The notes under the pieces are model-generated. The model was given only the letters and a program-made list of their open reading frames with translations. It did not search any database and had not been told where the DNA came from. DNA of 64,000 nucleotides from Azospirillum fermentarium (GTDB taxonomy: Bacteria > Pseudomonadota > Alphaproteobacteria > Azospirillales > Azospirillaceae): NCBI RefSeq assembly GCF_025961205.1, contig NZ_JAOQNH010000001.1:62001-126000 (forward strand), in the 5' to 3' direction. A program made the translations under genes and the position numbers. Positions within the stretch are counted from its first letter, which is position 1. Every line of letters begins with the position of its first letter. Below are positions 8,568-16,230 of this stretch, in pieces.

Positions 8568-10376
8568 TCATCCAGCGGCGTCACTCTCCCCCGCCCGTTG
8601 GTGGGGTCCGGCGCACAAGGTGGTGAGCGCCTGCGCCGTGTTGATCAGCGCGATGTGGGAAAAGGCTTGCGGGAAATTGCCCACCTGGCGCCTGGCGACG
8701 GGATCGTATTCCTCGGCCAGCAGGCCCACGTCGTTGCGCAGGGCCAGCAGGCGGCGGAACAGCCGCACCGAATCGCCCTGCCGTCCCTGAAGCAGGTAGT
8801 TGTCGGCCAGCCAGAAGGAACAGGCGAGGAACGCCCCCTCCCCCGCCGGCAAGCCGTCGTCGGTGCGTTCGCTGTCGTACCGCAGCACCAGCCCGTCGGC
8901 CAGGAGATGCCGTTCCACGGCATCCACCGTGCCGCGCACCCGCGGGTCGCCGGGGGGCAGGAACCCCACCAGCGGCACCAGCAGCAGGGCGGCATCCAGC
9001 CGGCGGGAGCCGTAGGACTGCACGAAGCTGCCCAGATCGGGGTTGAAGCCGTGCTCGCACACCTGGGCGTGGATGCGGTGGCGCAGGGCCCGCCAGCGGT
9101 CGAGCGGCCCGTCCAGGCCGAAATGCTCGATCCCCTTGACCGCCCGGTCCAGCGCCACCCACGCCATCACCTTGGAATAGGTGAAGTGCTCCGGGCCGCC
9201 GCGGGTCTCCCAGATGCCTTCGTCGGGCTCCTCCCAAACGGATTCCAGATGGTCCATCAGCACGCGCTGGAGGTGCCAGCCGGCCTCGCTGTCGTCCAGG
9301 CCGCTCTCCCGGGCCTGGTGCAGGGCGTCCATCACCTCGCCGAACACGTCCCATTGGCTCTGGTGGGCGGCGGCGTTGCCGATGCGCACGGGGCGTGATC
9401 CCTCGTAGCCGGGCAGCCAGTCCGCCTCCCATTCGATCAGGCGGCGTTCGCCGGCCAGCCCGTACATGATCTGCATCTGCTGCGGATTGCCGGCCACCGC
9501 CCGCAGCAGCCAGTTGCGCCACGACCGCGCCTCGTCGGTGTAGCCGGCGTTCATCAGCGCCAGCAGGGTGAAGGTGGCATCGCGCAGCCAGCAGAAGCGG
9601 TAATCCCAGTTGCGCACCCCGCCCAGCCGTTCGGGCAGCGACGTGGTGGGGGCGGCGGCGATCCCGCCGGTGGGGCGGTAGGTCAGCGCCTTCAGCGTCA
9701 CCAGCGATCCCGTCACCGCGTCGGTCCAGGGGCCGCGGTTGGTGCAGCGGCCCGACCAGCCGCGCCAGAAATCCTCGGTGTCGGTCAGGGCCGCTTCGGC
9801 GTCGATCGCCTTGGGCGGGCGCTGGTGGGACGGGGCGTAGGTCAGGACGAAGGCCGCCCGCTCCCCCGCCGCGACGGTCAGTTCCCCCACCGCCGCCCCA
9901 TCGGCGATGCTGTGGCGCACGGGGGCGTGGAGCACCAGCATGTCCGGCCCGGCCACCGCGCAGGCGTCGCCCTCCGCCGTGTGCGACAGCCAGGGATCGA
10001 CGCGGCCATAGCCGAACCGCGGACGCAGCGTGCTGCGCACCGTCACCCGCCCGTGGCGCCCCACCACCAGCCGCACGATGTCCGACGCCGCCCCGCGCAG
10101 CGGCATGAAATCCACCAGCGTGACGCCGCCCCCGGCGGTGTCGAGGTCGGTTTCGAGAATCAGCGTGCCGGGGCGGTAGCGGCGCGATACCCGCACCACC
10201 GGATCGGCGGGGGCCACCTGCCAATGCCCGTGCTCCGGCCCGCCCAGCAGGGCGGCGAAGCAGGCATCGGAATCGAACCGCGGCCAGCACAGCCAGTCGA
10301 TGGAGCCGTTCCGCCCCACCAGGGCCGCGGTTTCGCAATCGCCCAGCAGGGCGTAATCTTCCAGGCGCAGGGGCAT
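8568..10376 (-). CDS. Glycoside hydrolase family 15 protein (glucoamylase/trehalase-like)
   Basis: A 602-residue protein with an N-terminal beta-sandwich (about residues 1-230) and a C-terminal alpha/alpha barrel. It begins with the typical LEDYALLGDCETAALVGRNG and carries GGVRNWDYRFCWLRDATFTL, the GH15 signature around the active-site cleft. Bacterial cytosolic GH15 proteins are annotated as glucoamylases or trehalases. There is no signal peptide, so the substrate should be internal glycogen, maltodextrin or trehalose. The neighbouring glycosyltransferase (156 bases downstream) may belong to the same transcript. Confidence 0.9.
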   Translation of the reverse strand: MPLRLEDYALLGDCETAALVGRNGSIDWLCWPRFDSDACFAALLGGPEHGHWQVAPADPVVRVSRRYRPGTLILETDLDTAGGGVTLVDFMPLRGAASDIVRLVVGRHGRVTVRSTLRPRFGYGRVDPWLSHTAEGDACAVAGPDMLVLHAPVRHSIADGAAVGELTVAAGERAAFVLTYAPSHQRPPKAIDAEAALTDTEDFWRGWSGRCTNRGPWTDAVTGSLVTLKALTYRPTGGIAAAPTTSLPERLGGVRNWDYRFCWLRDATFTLLALMNAGYTDEARSWRNWLLRAVAGNPQQMQIMYGLAGERRLIEWEADWLPGYEGSRPVRIGNAAAHQSQWDVFGEVMDALHQARESGLDDSEAGWHLQRVLMDHLESVWEEPDEGIWETRGGPEHFTYSKVMAWVALDRAVKGIEHFGLDGPLDRWRALRHRIHAQVCEHGFNPDLGSFVQSYGSRRLDAALLLVPLVGFLPPGDPRVRGTVDAVERHLLADGLVLRYDSERTDDGLPAGEGAFLACSFWLADNYLLQGRQGDSVRLFRRLLALRNDVGLLAEEYDPVARRQVGNFPQAFSHIALINTAQALTTLCAGPHQRAGESDAAG

Positions 10377-10468
10377 CGGCGGGTCCGGGGGCAGTCAACG
10401 GGACGGATTCGTTCCATCAACTCCCCCAACCGGACGAAGGTTCCCCCTTTTGCGCCGCAAGCCCCCGG

Positions 10469-12529
10469 TTATTCCGCCGCGTGGCGGTGGATGTGGGACT
10501 CGGCGTGGGGCCGGGCGCCGGCGGCGTTCAGATATTCCATACCCATGCGGTCCAGCAGGGCCAGAACCTGTTCCGACTGACGTTTCAGGTCGCCGGCCAG
10601 CCGTTCGGCGGCGGCACGGTCACCGGATTCCAGCGCCAGCAGCACCTCGCGCCCCTTTTCGTGGACCAGACGGTGCGGCTCGGCCATGCGGCGGTAGGAG
10701 TCGAGACGCATGGTCTGCGGGTCGTTCACGTGATCGTACCAGCGGCCCAGACGGCACGAATGATGGGTGGACAGGTCGGCGGGCAGCATCTGGCGCTGGC
10801 CGCCCAGGGTTTCCATGATCTTGGTGACGAAGGCGACGTGATCGCTCTTCGCCAGATCGACGATGCGGCGCATGTCGTCGGTGCTGATGCGGTCGGCGTC
10901 GGCGGTGGTCATCACTTCGGCGTCGAAGCGGATGTGCAGCCCCTCGCCCGTGTTGGCCACGATGGTGCCACAGGCGGGGCGGCGGCCCGGCATGTCGATT
11001 TCAACGGGCGAGCCGGAATGGGCGTGCAGTTCGGTTTCCACGAAACAGCCGCATTCGGACAGGTCGCGCATCAGCCCCTTGGCCGTCTGGCCACCGCTGC
11101 GCACCTGGGTTTCCGACAGGGTGGGACGGCGGCGGGCCTTGCGGCGGTTGGCCATGTCGGACGAATTGCGGATGGCGCGGGCCAGCAGGGTGGGAAGCTG
11201 CACCAGCGCCTCGCGCATGCGGTCGGCGCTGCCGCCCACCGTCATCGCCACGCGGGTGGCGGAGCGGGTGTTGTTCATCACCTGCTCCATCATGCCGTTC
11301 ACCTGCATGGTGTGGGCGGCGACCTCCTGCACGCTGCGGGCGATTTCCTGGGTGGCGGCGGCCTGTTCCTCGATGGCGGTGGAGATGGAGGCGTTGATCT
11401 CCTCCATATGGTGGACGGTGCCGGCCACCTCTTCGATGCCGGTGATGGCGGTTTCGGCCACCTGCTGGATGGCGGCGACCTTGGCGGCGATCTCGTCGGC
11501 GGAATTGGCCGACTGGTTGGCCAGATGCTTCACCTCGTTGGCGACGACGGCGAAGCCCTTGCCGGCTTCGCCGGCACGGGCGGCTTCGATGGTGGCGTTC
11601 AGCGCCAGCAGGTTGGTCTGGCTGGCGATGCTGCGGATGATGTCCAGAATGCTGCCGATTTCCTGGGCGGCGGTGCTGAGCTGGACCATCACCCCCTTGG
11701 CGCTGTCGCTGTTGGATACGGCGGTGCGGGCGGTCTCGGCCGCTTCGCCCACCTGACGGGCGATTTCACGGATGGCGGCGTTCAGCTCCTCCGCCGCCGA
11801 GGCGACGGTTTCCGCCGATCCCAGCGAGGTGGTTGCCGATTCGCCGGCCTGGATCACCGCATCCTCCACCGATTTGCACACGGTGTTCAGGTCGCCGACC
11901 GAGCGGTTCAGGTCGTCGGTGAAGCCCAGCACCGACCCCACCATGTCCGACGACTGGTGGTCGATGTTGTCCACCATGACGTCCACGCCGTGGACCCGCT
12001 CTTCCAGCATCTTGTCCCAATAGACCGACAGGGCCGCTTCCATGTCGAACATGATGGCGGAGCTGAGGGCCCGCTGCTGGCGGGCGATGTCGGCCAGGGC
12101 GCGGGCCGAGGTGAACATGCCCCCCTTGCTCTCGGCGATCGCGGTGATGAATTCGCCAAGGACGAAGCTGTAGGCCCCCATGTACCAGTTGGGCGACAGG
12201 CCGATGCGGTGGTGGGCCAGCCCGATGCTGCGCACCGAGGCCCAATATTCCTCGTCGAACCGTCCTTCGACCAGACGGCGCCAGTGGGCGGCCTGCGCCC
12301 GCTTGGCCGCCTCGATCCGCGAGGGATCGGAGAACAGCGCAGCCAGCGCCGGTTGTTGCAGGGTCCGGGCATAAAAGCGGTCCAGGATGCCGGGCATGAT
12401 CCGGTCGATCAGGGGACGAAGCGGCTGCAGATCCTGCACCGTCCGGTCATCGAGACCGAAATAAACAGCGCGCGAGGAACGATCTTGCGCAGCCCGTAGA
12501 TTTTCATTCGTGTGCGTCATCATCTTCAT
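10469..12529 (-). CDS. Globin-coupled chemoreceptor with PilZ and CZB domains
   Basis: A 686-residue soluble receptor. Residues about 20-175 form a protoglobin-type sensor globin with the proximal-histidine motif [10 protein letters not shown] (H106) and NWYMGAY. A methyl-accepting signalling region follows, with the hairpin tip [20 protein letters not shown]. Next comes a PilZ domain with the cyclic-di-GMP motif pair RRKARRRP and DLSECG. The C-terminus is a CZB zinc-binding domain with CRLGRW and HRLVH. No membrane helix is present, so it should act in the cytoplasm as an oxygen/redox taxis sensor modulated by cyclic di-GMP and zinc or hypochlorite. Starts at 12565, 12529, 12523 and 12520 are all possible. 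Confidence 0.9.
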   Translation of the reverse strand: MKMMTHTNENLRAAQDRSSRAVYFGLDDRTVQDLQPLRPLIDRIMPGILDRFYARTLQQPALAALFSDPSRIEAAKRAQAAHWRRLVEGRFDEEYWASVRSIGLAHHRIGLSPNWYMGAYSFVLGEFITAIAESKGGMFTSARALADIARQQRALSSAIMFDMEAALSVYWDKMLEERVHGVDVMVDNIDHQSSDMVGSVLGFTDDLNRSVGDLNTVCKSVEDAVIQAGESATTSLGSAETVASAAEELNAAIREIARQVGEAAETARTAVSNSDSAKGVMVQLSTAAQEIGSILDIIRSIASQTNLLALNATIEAARAGEAGKGFAVVANEVKHLANQSANSADEIAAKVAAIQQVAETAITGIEEVAGTVHHMEEINASISTAIEEQAAATQEIARSVQEVAAHTMQVNGMMEQVMNNTRSATRVAMTVGGSADRMREALVQLPTLLARAIRNSSDMANRRKARRRPTLSETQVRSGGQTAKGLMRDLSECGCFVETELHAHSGSPVEIDMPGRRPACGTIVANTGEGLHIRFDAEVMTTADADRISTDDMRRIVDLAKSDHVAFVTKIMETLGGQRQMLPADLSTHHSCRLGRWYDHVNDPQTMRLDSYRRMAEPHRLVHEKGREVLLALESGDRAAAERLAGDLKRQSEQVLALLDRMGMEYLNAAGARPHAESHIHRHAAE

Positions 12530-12572
12530 AGTCCCGCCGCTGACCCGGATACCCTTGCCCAACATTTTCCGT

Positions 12573-12645
12573 CATATGTCGATTTTTATATGCCACGCGA
12601 TCTCATATGAAAAGCGTGTAAGCCTCGTTACATTCTCTTCATATG
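12573..12645. promoter_or_regulatory. AT-rich divergent promoter region with three CATATG sites
   Basis: The interval between the chemoreceptor and the DUF2383 gene is locally AT-rich. It holds three copies of the palindrome CATATG at 12573-12578, 12604-12609 and 12640-12645, spaced 31 and 36 bases apart (about three helical turns). This may reflect a regulator binding one face of the DNA, or chance in AT-rich sequence. No clear sigma-70 boxes were assigned. Confidence 0.3.
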
Positions 12646-12783
12646 CGACCTCTTGTCGCCGGCCCCACACCTCGAAAAGAGTGGGCTGCACGCGGGAACC
12701 CGAGCCGCTGCCGTGGGTTATTCTCCGTGCCCCCGTCCGCCAGCCCCACCCGCGGGGGTGCCAGCGGATAAGGAGTGCCGTGG

Positions 12784-13251
12784 ATGATCGGCCGGGACCA
12801 GCTTGTCGATGCCTTGAACGGCCTGATCCACATTGTGGAGGACAGCCACGAGGGCTACCGCCAGGCCGCGGAAAACGCCGCGGAGGATGGCATGAAGGGC
12901 CTGTTCAACGACGTGGCCGCCCAGCGCGGTGCCATCGTGCGGGAGCTGCAGCGGCTGGTGGCGGAACAGGGCGGCGCCCCCGGCATGGGCGGAACGGTGA
13001 CCGGCAGCACCCTGCGCTTCTTCCTGGACCTGAAACAGGCGGTTCTGGGCCACGACCGCACGGCACTTCTGGATGGGATCGAGCGGGGGGAGACGGAATG
13101 TCTGCGCCTGTACGACCAGACCCTGGATCTGGACATCCCGCCCGAGGTGCACAGCACCCTGGCCCGCCACCGCGACCGGATCGGGCTGGATTTCGGCCGC
13201 ATGAACGGCCTGCGCCTGACGGTGGAAAAGGCGGAAGAAGCGGATCAATAG
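12784..13251 (+). CDS. PA2169/DUF2383-family four-helix-bundle protein
   Basis: A 155-residue protein of the ferritin-like DUF2383 family. It shows the pattern ALNGLIHIVEDSHEGYRQAA at the start, then QRGAIVRELQRLV and a C-terminal HRDRIGL helix. These proteins are small soluble helix bundles, often stress induced, without an established reaction. The ATG at 12784 is preceded by AAGGAG with eight-base spacing; an upstream ATG at 12775 would leave no room for that site. It diverges from the globin-coupled chemoreceptor. Confidence 0.8.
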   Translation: MIGRDQLVDALNGLIHIVEDSHEGYRQAAENAAEDGMKGLFNDVAAQRGAIVRELQRLVAEQGGAPGMGGTVTGSTLRFFLDLKQAVLGHDRTALLDGIERGETECLRLYDQTLDLDIPPEVHSTLARHRDRIGLDFGRMNGLRLTVEKAEEADQ

Positions 13252-13361
13252 GGGGCGAAGTGTCCTTTTCCCTCTGCTGCATTGCGGGAACGTCCGTTGT
13301 GCCCGATGCCCCGCGGGATTAGGTGACAGGGAAACGGCCACCATCCAAAGGGTTGATAATC

Positions 13362-13571
13362 ATGACGGAACGCCTGATCAACGACGGCGCCTTCGCCCTG
13401 TTCCAGATTGAGAACCGCGTGTGCGTCAGCGAGTTGAAGAAGCGCGGTGACAGTGCCGACGCGGCCATCGCCGCCGCGTTCGAAGCCGACAAGAACCGCT
13501 ATGTCCACAAATTCGCCGACCTGCTGAACAGCCTGAAGGCGTCGGGGCTGTCGGTGGTGCGCAACGGGTAA
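13362..13571 (+). CDS. Small uncharacterised protein (69 aa)
   Basis: I do not recognise the family. The 69-residue product (MTERLINDGAFALFQIENRV...) is charged, mostly helical and has no signal peptide or membrane segment. AAAGGG precedes the ATG at suitable distance, and codon use matches the neighbours with G/C in third positions, so it is probably a real gene. Its stop codon opens a 13-base direct repeat (TAACGTCCGTCGG twice) followed by six Ts. Confidence 0.6.
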   Translation: MTERLINDGAFALFQIENRVCVSELKKRGDSADAAIAAAFEADKNRYVHKFADLLNSLKASGLSVVRNG

Positions 13572-13603
13572 CGTCCGTCGGGCTTAACGTCCGTCGGTTT
13601 TTT
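13569..13603 (+). repeat. 13-bp direct repeat plus T-tract after the small gene
   Basis: TAACGTCCGTCGG occurs at 13569-13581 and again at 13585-13597, followed by TTTTTT at 13598-13603. The first copy includes the TAA stop of the upstream gene. The repeats are direct, so they do not form a hairpin, but the T-tract suggests a degraded or unconventional terminator. Confidence 0.6.
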
Positions 13604-13614
13604 CCGTGTGCTTC

Positions 13615-13651
13615 GCGCTTCAAACAGCAAATCGCTTGAAGCGTGAAGCGC
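13615..13651. terminator. Hairpin left of the insertion sequence
   Basis: GCGCTTCA (13615-13622) can pair with TGAAGCGC (13644-13651), or CGCTTCAA (13616-13623) with TTGAAGCG (13636-13643); the two pairings are mutually exclusive. Before the IS inserted, this hairpin would have stood just after the DUF1289 gene on the minus strand and may have been its terminator. Confidence 0.45.
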
Positions 13652-13654
13652 ACT

Positions 13655-14448
13655 CTAGGCTCTGTGGACAAAGGTTGGTATCCAAATACGAATAGCGGCG
13701 AGCTTGACGAAGGCGATGAAGGAAGAGCGGGTCTTGTCATAACGGGTTGCGACCCGCCTCATCTGTTTGAGTTTGTTGAACATTCTTTCGATTTTGTTGC
13801 GAGCCTTGTAGGCCTCCTTGTCAAAAGCGGGCATTGTCTTGCGGGTTGGGTTCGGCTTGATGATCGGACGGATAGCCCGGATCAGCAAATGCTCACGGTT
13901 GGCATCGCTATCATAACCGGCATCGGCGAGCAGGGCCTTGGGAGAGGGGATCTCCAGCGGGATTTCCATCAAAGGGATCAATTGCTTGCTGTCGGATGCC
14001 TCGCCCCCGGTCACGATGAAGGCCAGGGGCCGCCCGGTCCGATCGCACCGTGCGTGGATCTTGCTCGTAAAGCCGCCGCGCGAACGACCAAATCCCGCCG
14101 CGCAGGTCCCCCTTTTGCGCCCGCGGCTTGGCTGTGACCCCGAACCGTCGTGCTATCGACCATCTGATCCTTCCAGTCGTCGGTAATGCCCAACTCGACC
14201 AGCGTTTCGAGGATCTCGTCGAAGACCCCTTGGACACACCAGCGCCGGAACCGCCGAAAGATCGAATTCCAGTTTCCATAGCGCTCCGGCAAGTCCCGCC
14301 AGGGAATACCAGTACGCAAAACATAGTTTATCCCGTTGAAAAAACGGCGATTGTCATGGGCTGGCCGGCAGCCTCGCCCGCGCTCCGAAGGCAAAAGCGG
14401 GCCAATCACCGCCCATTCGCCATCCGATATCTCCCCGCGCTCCATCAA
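13655..14448 (-). CDS. IS5-family DDE transposase, made by -1 frameshift
   Basis: The first frame (from ATG at 14448, MMERGEISDGEWAVIGPLLP) holds the N-terminal helix-turn-helix and the first catalytic Asp in MVDSTTVRGH. Homology continues in the -1 frame, starting around GFGRSRGGFTSK, and includes the second Asp (LADAGYDSD) and the catalytic Glu (RNKIERMFNKLKQ). The switch lies at a run of AAAAGGGGG (minus strand, 14116 to 14108), a plausible slippery site, so this is read as programmed -1 frameshifting rather than a broken gene. The terminal TAG is completed by the TA of the target site and its flanking base. Confidence 0.85.
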
Positions 14449-14518
14449 GACCTCCCATCCAAATGAAGTCTTGAATCAGATTCTCCCTCCGTTGGGAAGC
14501 CCCTTTGTCCACAGAGCC
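13658..14518 (-). mobile_element. Complete IS5-family insertion sequence (861 bp)
   Basis: The element is bounded by 17-bp perfect inverted repeats (GGCTCTGTGGACAAAGG) and flanked by a TA dinucleotide on each side (13656-13657 and 14519-14520), consistent with a 2-bp target duplication as in the IS427-type group of IS5. It encodes one DDE transposase in two overlapping frames. Both ends and the coding frames look intact, so it may be active. It sits exactly in the stop codon of the DUF1289 gene and does not disrupt any protein. Confidence 0.9.
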
Positions 14519-14730
14519 TAAAGCAGCGGCTGCGCGCTGCGCCGTTCCTCCAGCACCGCCAGCAGCGCGCGCTGCCCGGCGGGATCCATGGTGCGCCATG
14601 CCTTGATTTCCGCCAGCGTGCGCAGACAGCCCATACAGGTCAGGCTGTCCTCGTCCAGTGTGCACTGACGGCGGCAGGGCGAGGGCACCCGGTCTTGGGG
14701 CTCGGGAACGGTGGCGGTATCGGCAGGCAT
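14518..14730 (-). CDS. DUF1289-family small zinc-site-like protein
   Basis: A 70-residue protein with the DUF1289 pattern SPCRRQCTLDEDSLTCMGC followed by RTLAEIKAWRTM, giving four conserved cysteines that probably bind a metal. The function of the family is unknown; it is common in proteobacteria. ATG at 14730 was preferred to a GTG nine bases upstream. The TAG stop is partly supplied by the end of the insertion sequence: joining the flanks across the element restores TAG, so the protein is unchanged by the insertion. Confidence 0.8.
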   Translation of the reverse strand: MPADTATVPEPQDRVPSPCRRQCTLDEDSLTCMGCLRTLAEIKAWRTMDPAGQRALLAVLEERRSAQPLL

Positions 14731-14819
14731 GGGCGGCACGCACAGAGTGAGGACGGGGGGCAGCTATAGCATGGCCCCCGCCACACCGTCAGCGGCAAAA
14801 CCAACCATTCCGGTGGGCC

Positions 14820-15368
14820 TTACTCCACGGCGTTGGGCGGGTCGGGATCATCGTCCCACCCGCCTTCCGGGGCGGGGAAACGCTCCAGCCATTGGCGCAC
14901 CAGCACCACGTGGTGGGATTCCTCCGCCGCGAAGTCGCGGGCCAGCCGGGCGACCTCTTCCACCGCGGTCTGTTCGGCCACGGCAGCGTAATAGGCGTGC
15001 CCGGCCTCCTCGCACGCCAGCGCCATGCGCAGCGCGTGGTGGGGCGTCATCAGGTAATGGGCACCGTCGAAGGCCGCGGCCTCGGGCGACTCGGACGTAC
15101 CGGTCCATTGGAATTCCCACGGCGCCACCTTGGGCAGCGGGCCGTGGGCGGCGGCGATCGCCGTCACCTCGTCGCGGTGCAGGCGGGAATAGCGGGCCAT
15201 GTCGCGGAACAGCGCCGCCACCTGCCAGTTGTTGTGCGCCTCCATGCTGTCGGCCAGTTCGTCGTAGCGCAGGGCGGCCTCGCTCTCCAGCTCCACCGCG
15301 TGGGCCAGGAACAGCGGCAGGCTGGACGCCCCGCCGGTCACCGTCGGGGAAGAGGGGGCGGCGGTCAT
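14820..15368 (-). CDS. Ferritin-like/rubrerythrin-type diiron protein
   Basis: A 182-residue all-helical protein. Two helix pairs carry carboxylate/histidine sets of the ferritin-like type: HAVELESEAALRYDELAD with SRLHRDE, and EEAGHAYYAAVAEQTAVEE with AAEESHH. There is no rubredoxin domain. Its ATG overlaps the stop of korB (ATGA), so it is translationally coupled to the 2-oxoacid:ferredoxin oxidoreductase. That position suggests a role in iron handling or in protecting the oxygen-sensitive Fe-S enzyme against peroxide, which is inference. Confidence 0.75.
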   Translation of the reverse strand: MTAAPSSPTVTGGASSLPLFLAHAVELESEAALRYDELADSMEAHNNWQVAALFRDMARYSRLHRDEVTAIAAAHGPLPKVAPWEFQWTGTSESPEAAAFDGAHYLMTPHHALRMALACEEAGHAYYAAVAEQTAVEEVARLARDFAAEESHHVVLVRQWLERFPAPEGGWDDDPDPPNAVE

Positions 15369-16228
15369 ACGGCAAACTCCGCTTCGATGGCGTCCAGGGT
15401 GGCCGCGGATGCGGCGGGGGCGGTGTCGGGGGCGAAGGGGCGGCGGTTGCCGGCCAGGAAGACGCCCAGCCCGAAGCCGTCGTCCTCCAGCGCGTTGCGC
15501 ATGGCGATGGCGGCGTCCTGGGCCGGTTCGCGGCCATAGGGGTGAACCGTGCTCTTCCACCCCCGCTGTTCCGGGCGGAAGGTGACGCAGGGGCTGAGCA
15601 CCTGGATCACCGAGAAGCCCGGATGGCGGATGCCCTCCACGATCAGCCGCGCCACCCCGTTGGGGTCGCCGGCAAAGCCGCGCGCCACGAAATTCGCCCC
15701 GCAGGAAATGGCCAGCGGCACCGGCTGCACCGGCGACACGCCAGGGCCGTGGGGGGTCAGCTTGCTGTTGCACCAGTCGGGTTCGGTGGTGGGCGACGCC
15801 TGCCCCTTGGTCATGCCATAGACCTCGTTGTCCATGATGACATAGGTCAGGTTGACGTTGCGGCGGCAGGCGTGGAGGAAATGGTTGCCGCCGATGGAAA
15901 ACCCGTCGCCGTCACCGCCGAACACCACCACGGTCAGGTCGGGCCGCGCCAGCTTCAGCCCCGAGGCCGCCGCCAGCGCCCGCCCGTGCACCCCGTGGAA
16001 ACCATACACGCTGGTGTAGGCCGGGATGCGCGACGAACAGCCGATGCCCGACACCACCGCCGTCTGGTGGCGGGGCAGTTCCAGCAGGGCAAAGGCGCGG
16101 GTGGTGGCGGCCAGCACCGAATAATCGCCGCAGCCGGGGCACCAGATGGGCTTGACCGCCGATTTGTAATCCTGCGGCGTCGGAGCCGGAGCCGCGTCCA
16201 ACGCGGGCTGATCCACAGACTGATCCAT
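15365..16228 (-). CDS. korB: 2-Oxoacid (2-oxoglutarate):ferredoxin oxidoreductase, beta subunit
   Basis: A 287-residue TPP-binding subunit. It has the family opening KPIWCPGCGDYSVL, the GIGCSSRIP segment, and the TPP/magnesium motif FGGDGDGFSIGGNHF followed by the YVIMDNEVYGMTKGQ loop. With the alpha subunit it oxidatively decarboxylates a 2-oxoacid to acyl-CoA and reduced ferredoxin (or runs the reverse carboxylation). The start lies two bases after the alpha-subunit stop. 2-Oxoglutarate is the likeliest substrate from overall resemblance to aerobic KorAB, but pyruvate is not excluded. Confidence 0.9.
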   Translation of the reverse strand: MDQSVDQPALDAAPAPTPQDYKSAVKPIWCPGCGDYSVLAATTRAFALLELPRHQTAVVSGIGCSSRIPAYTSVYGFHGVHGRALAAASGLKLARPDLTVVVFGGDGDGFSIGGNHFLHACRRNVNLTYVIMDNEVYGMTKGQASPTTEPDWCNSKLTPHGPGVSPVQPVPLAISCGANFVARGFAGDPNGVARLIVEGIRHPGFSVIQVLSPCVTFRPEQRGWKSTVHPYGREPAQDAAIAMRNALEDDGFGLGVFLAGNRRPFAPDTAPAASAATLDAIEAEFAV

Positions 16229-16230
16229 GC

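Noticed and set aside
13655..14448. Transposase as a frameshifted pseudogene
   Set aside because: The frame change is at a slippery AAAAGGGGG run, both frames are clean, all three catalytic residues are present and the ends are perfect, so programmed frameshifting explains it better.
14820..15773. A single 317-codon gene starting inside korB
   Set aside because: The part before 15368 is out of frame with korB and has no homology; the ferritin-like protein begins at the ATG overlapping the korB stop.
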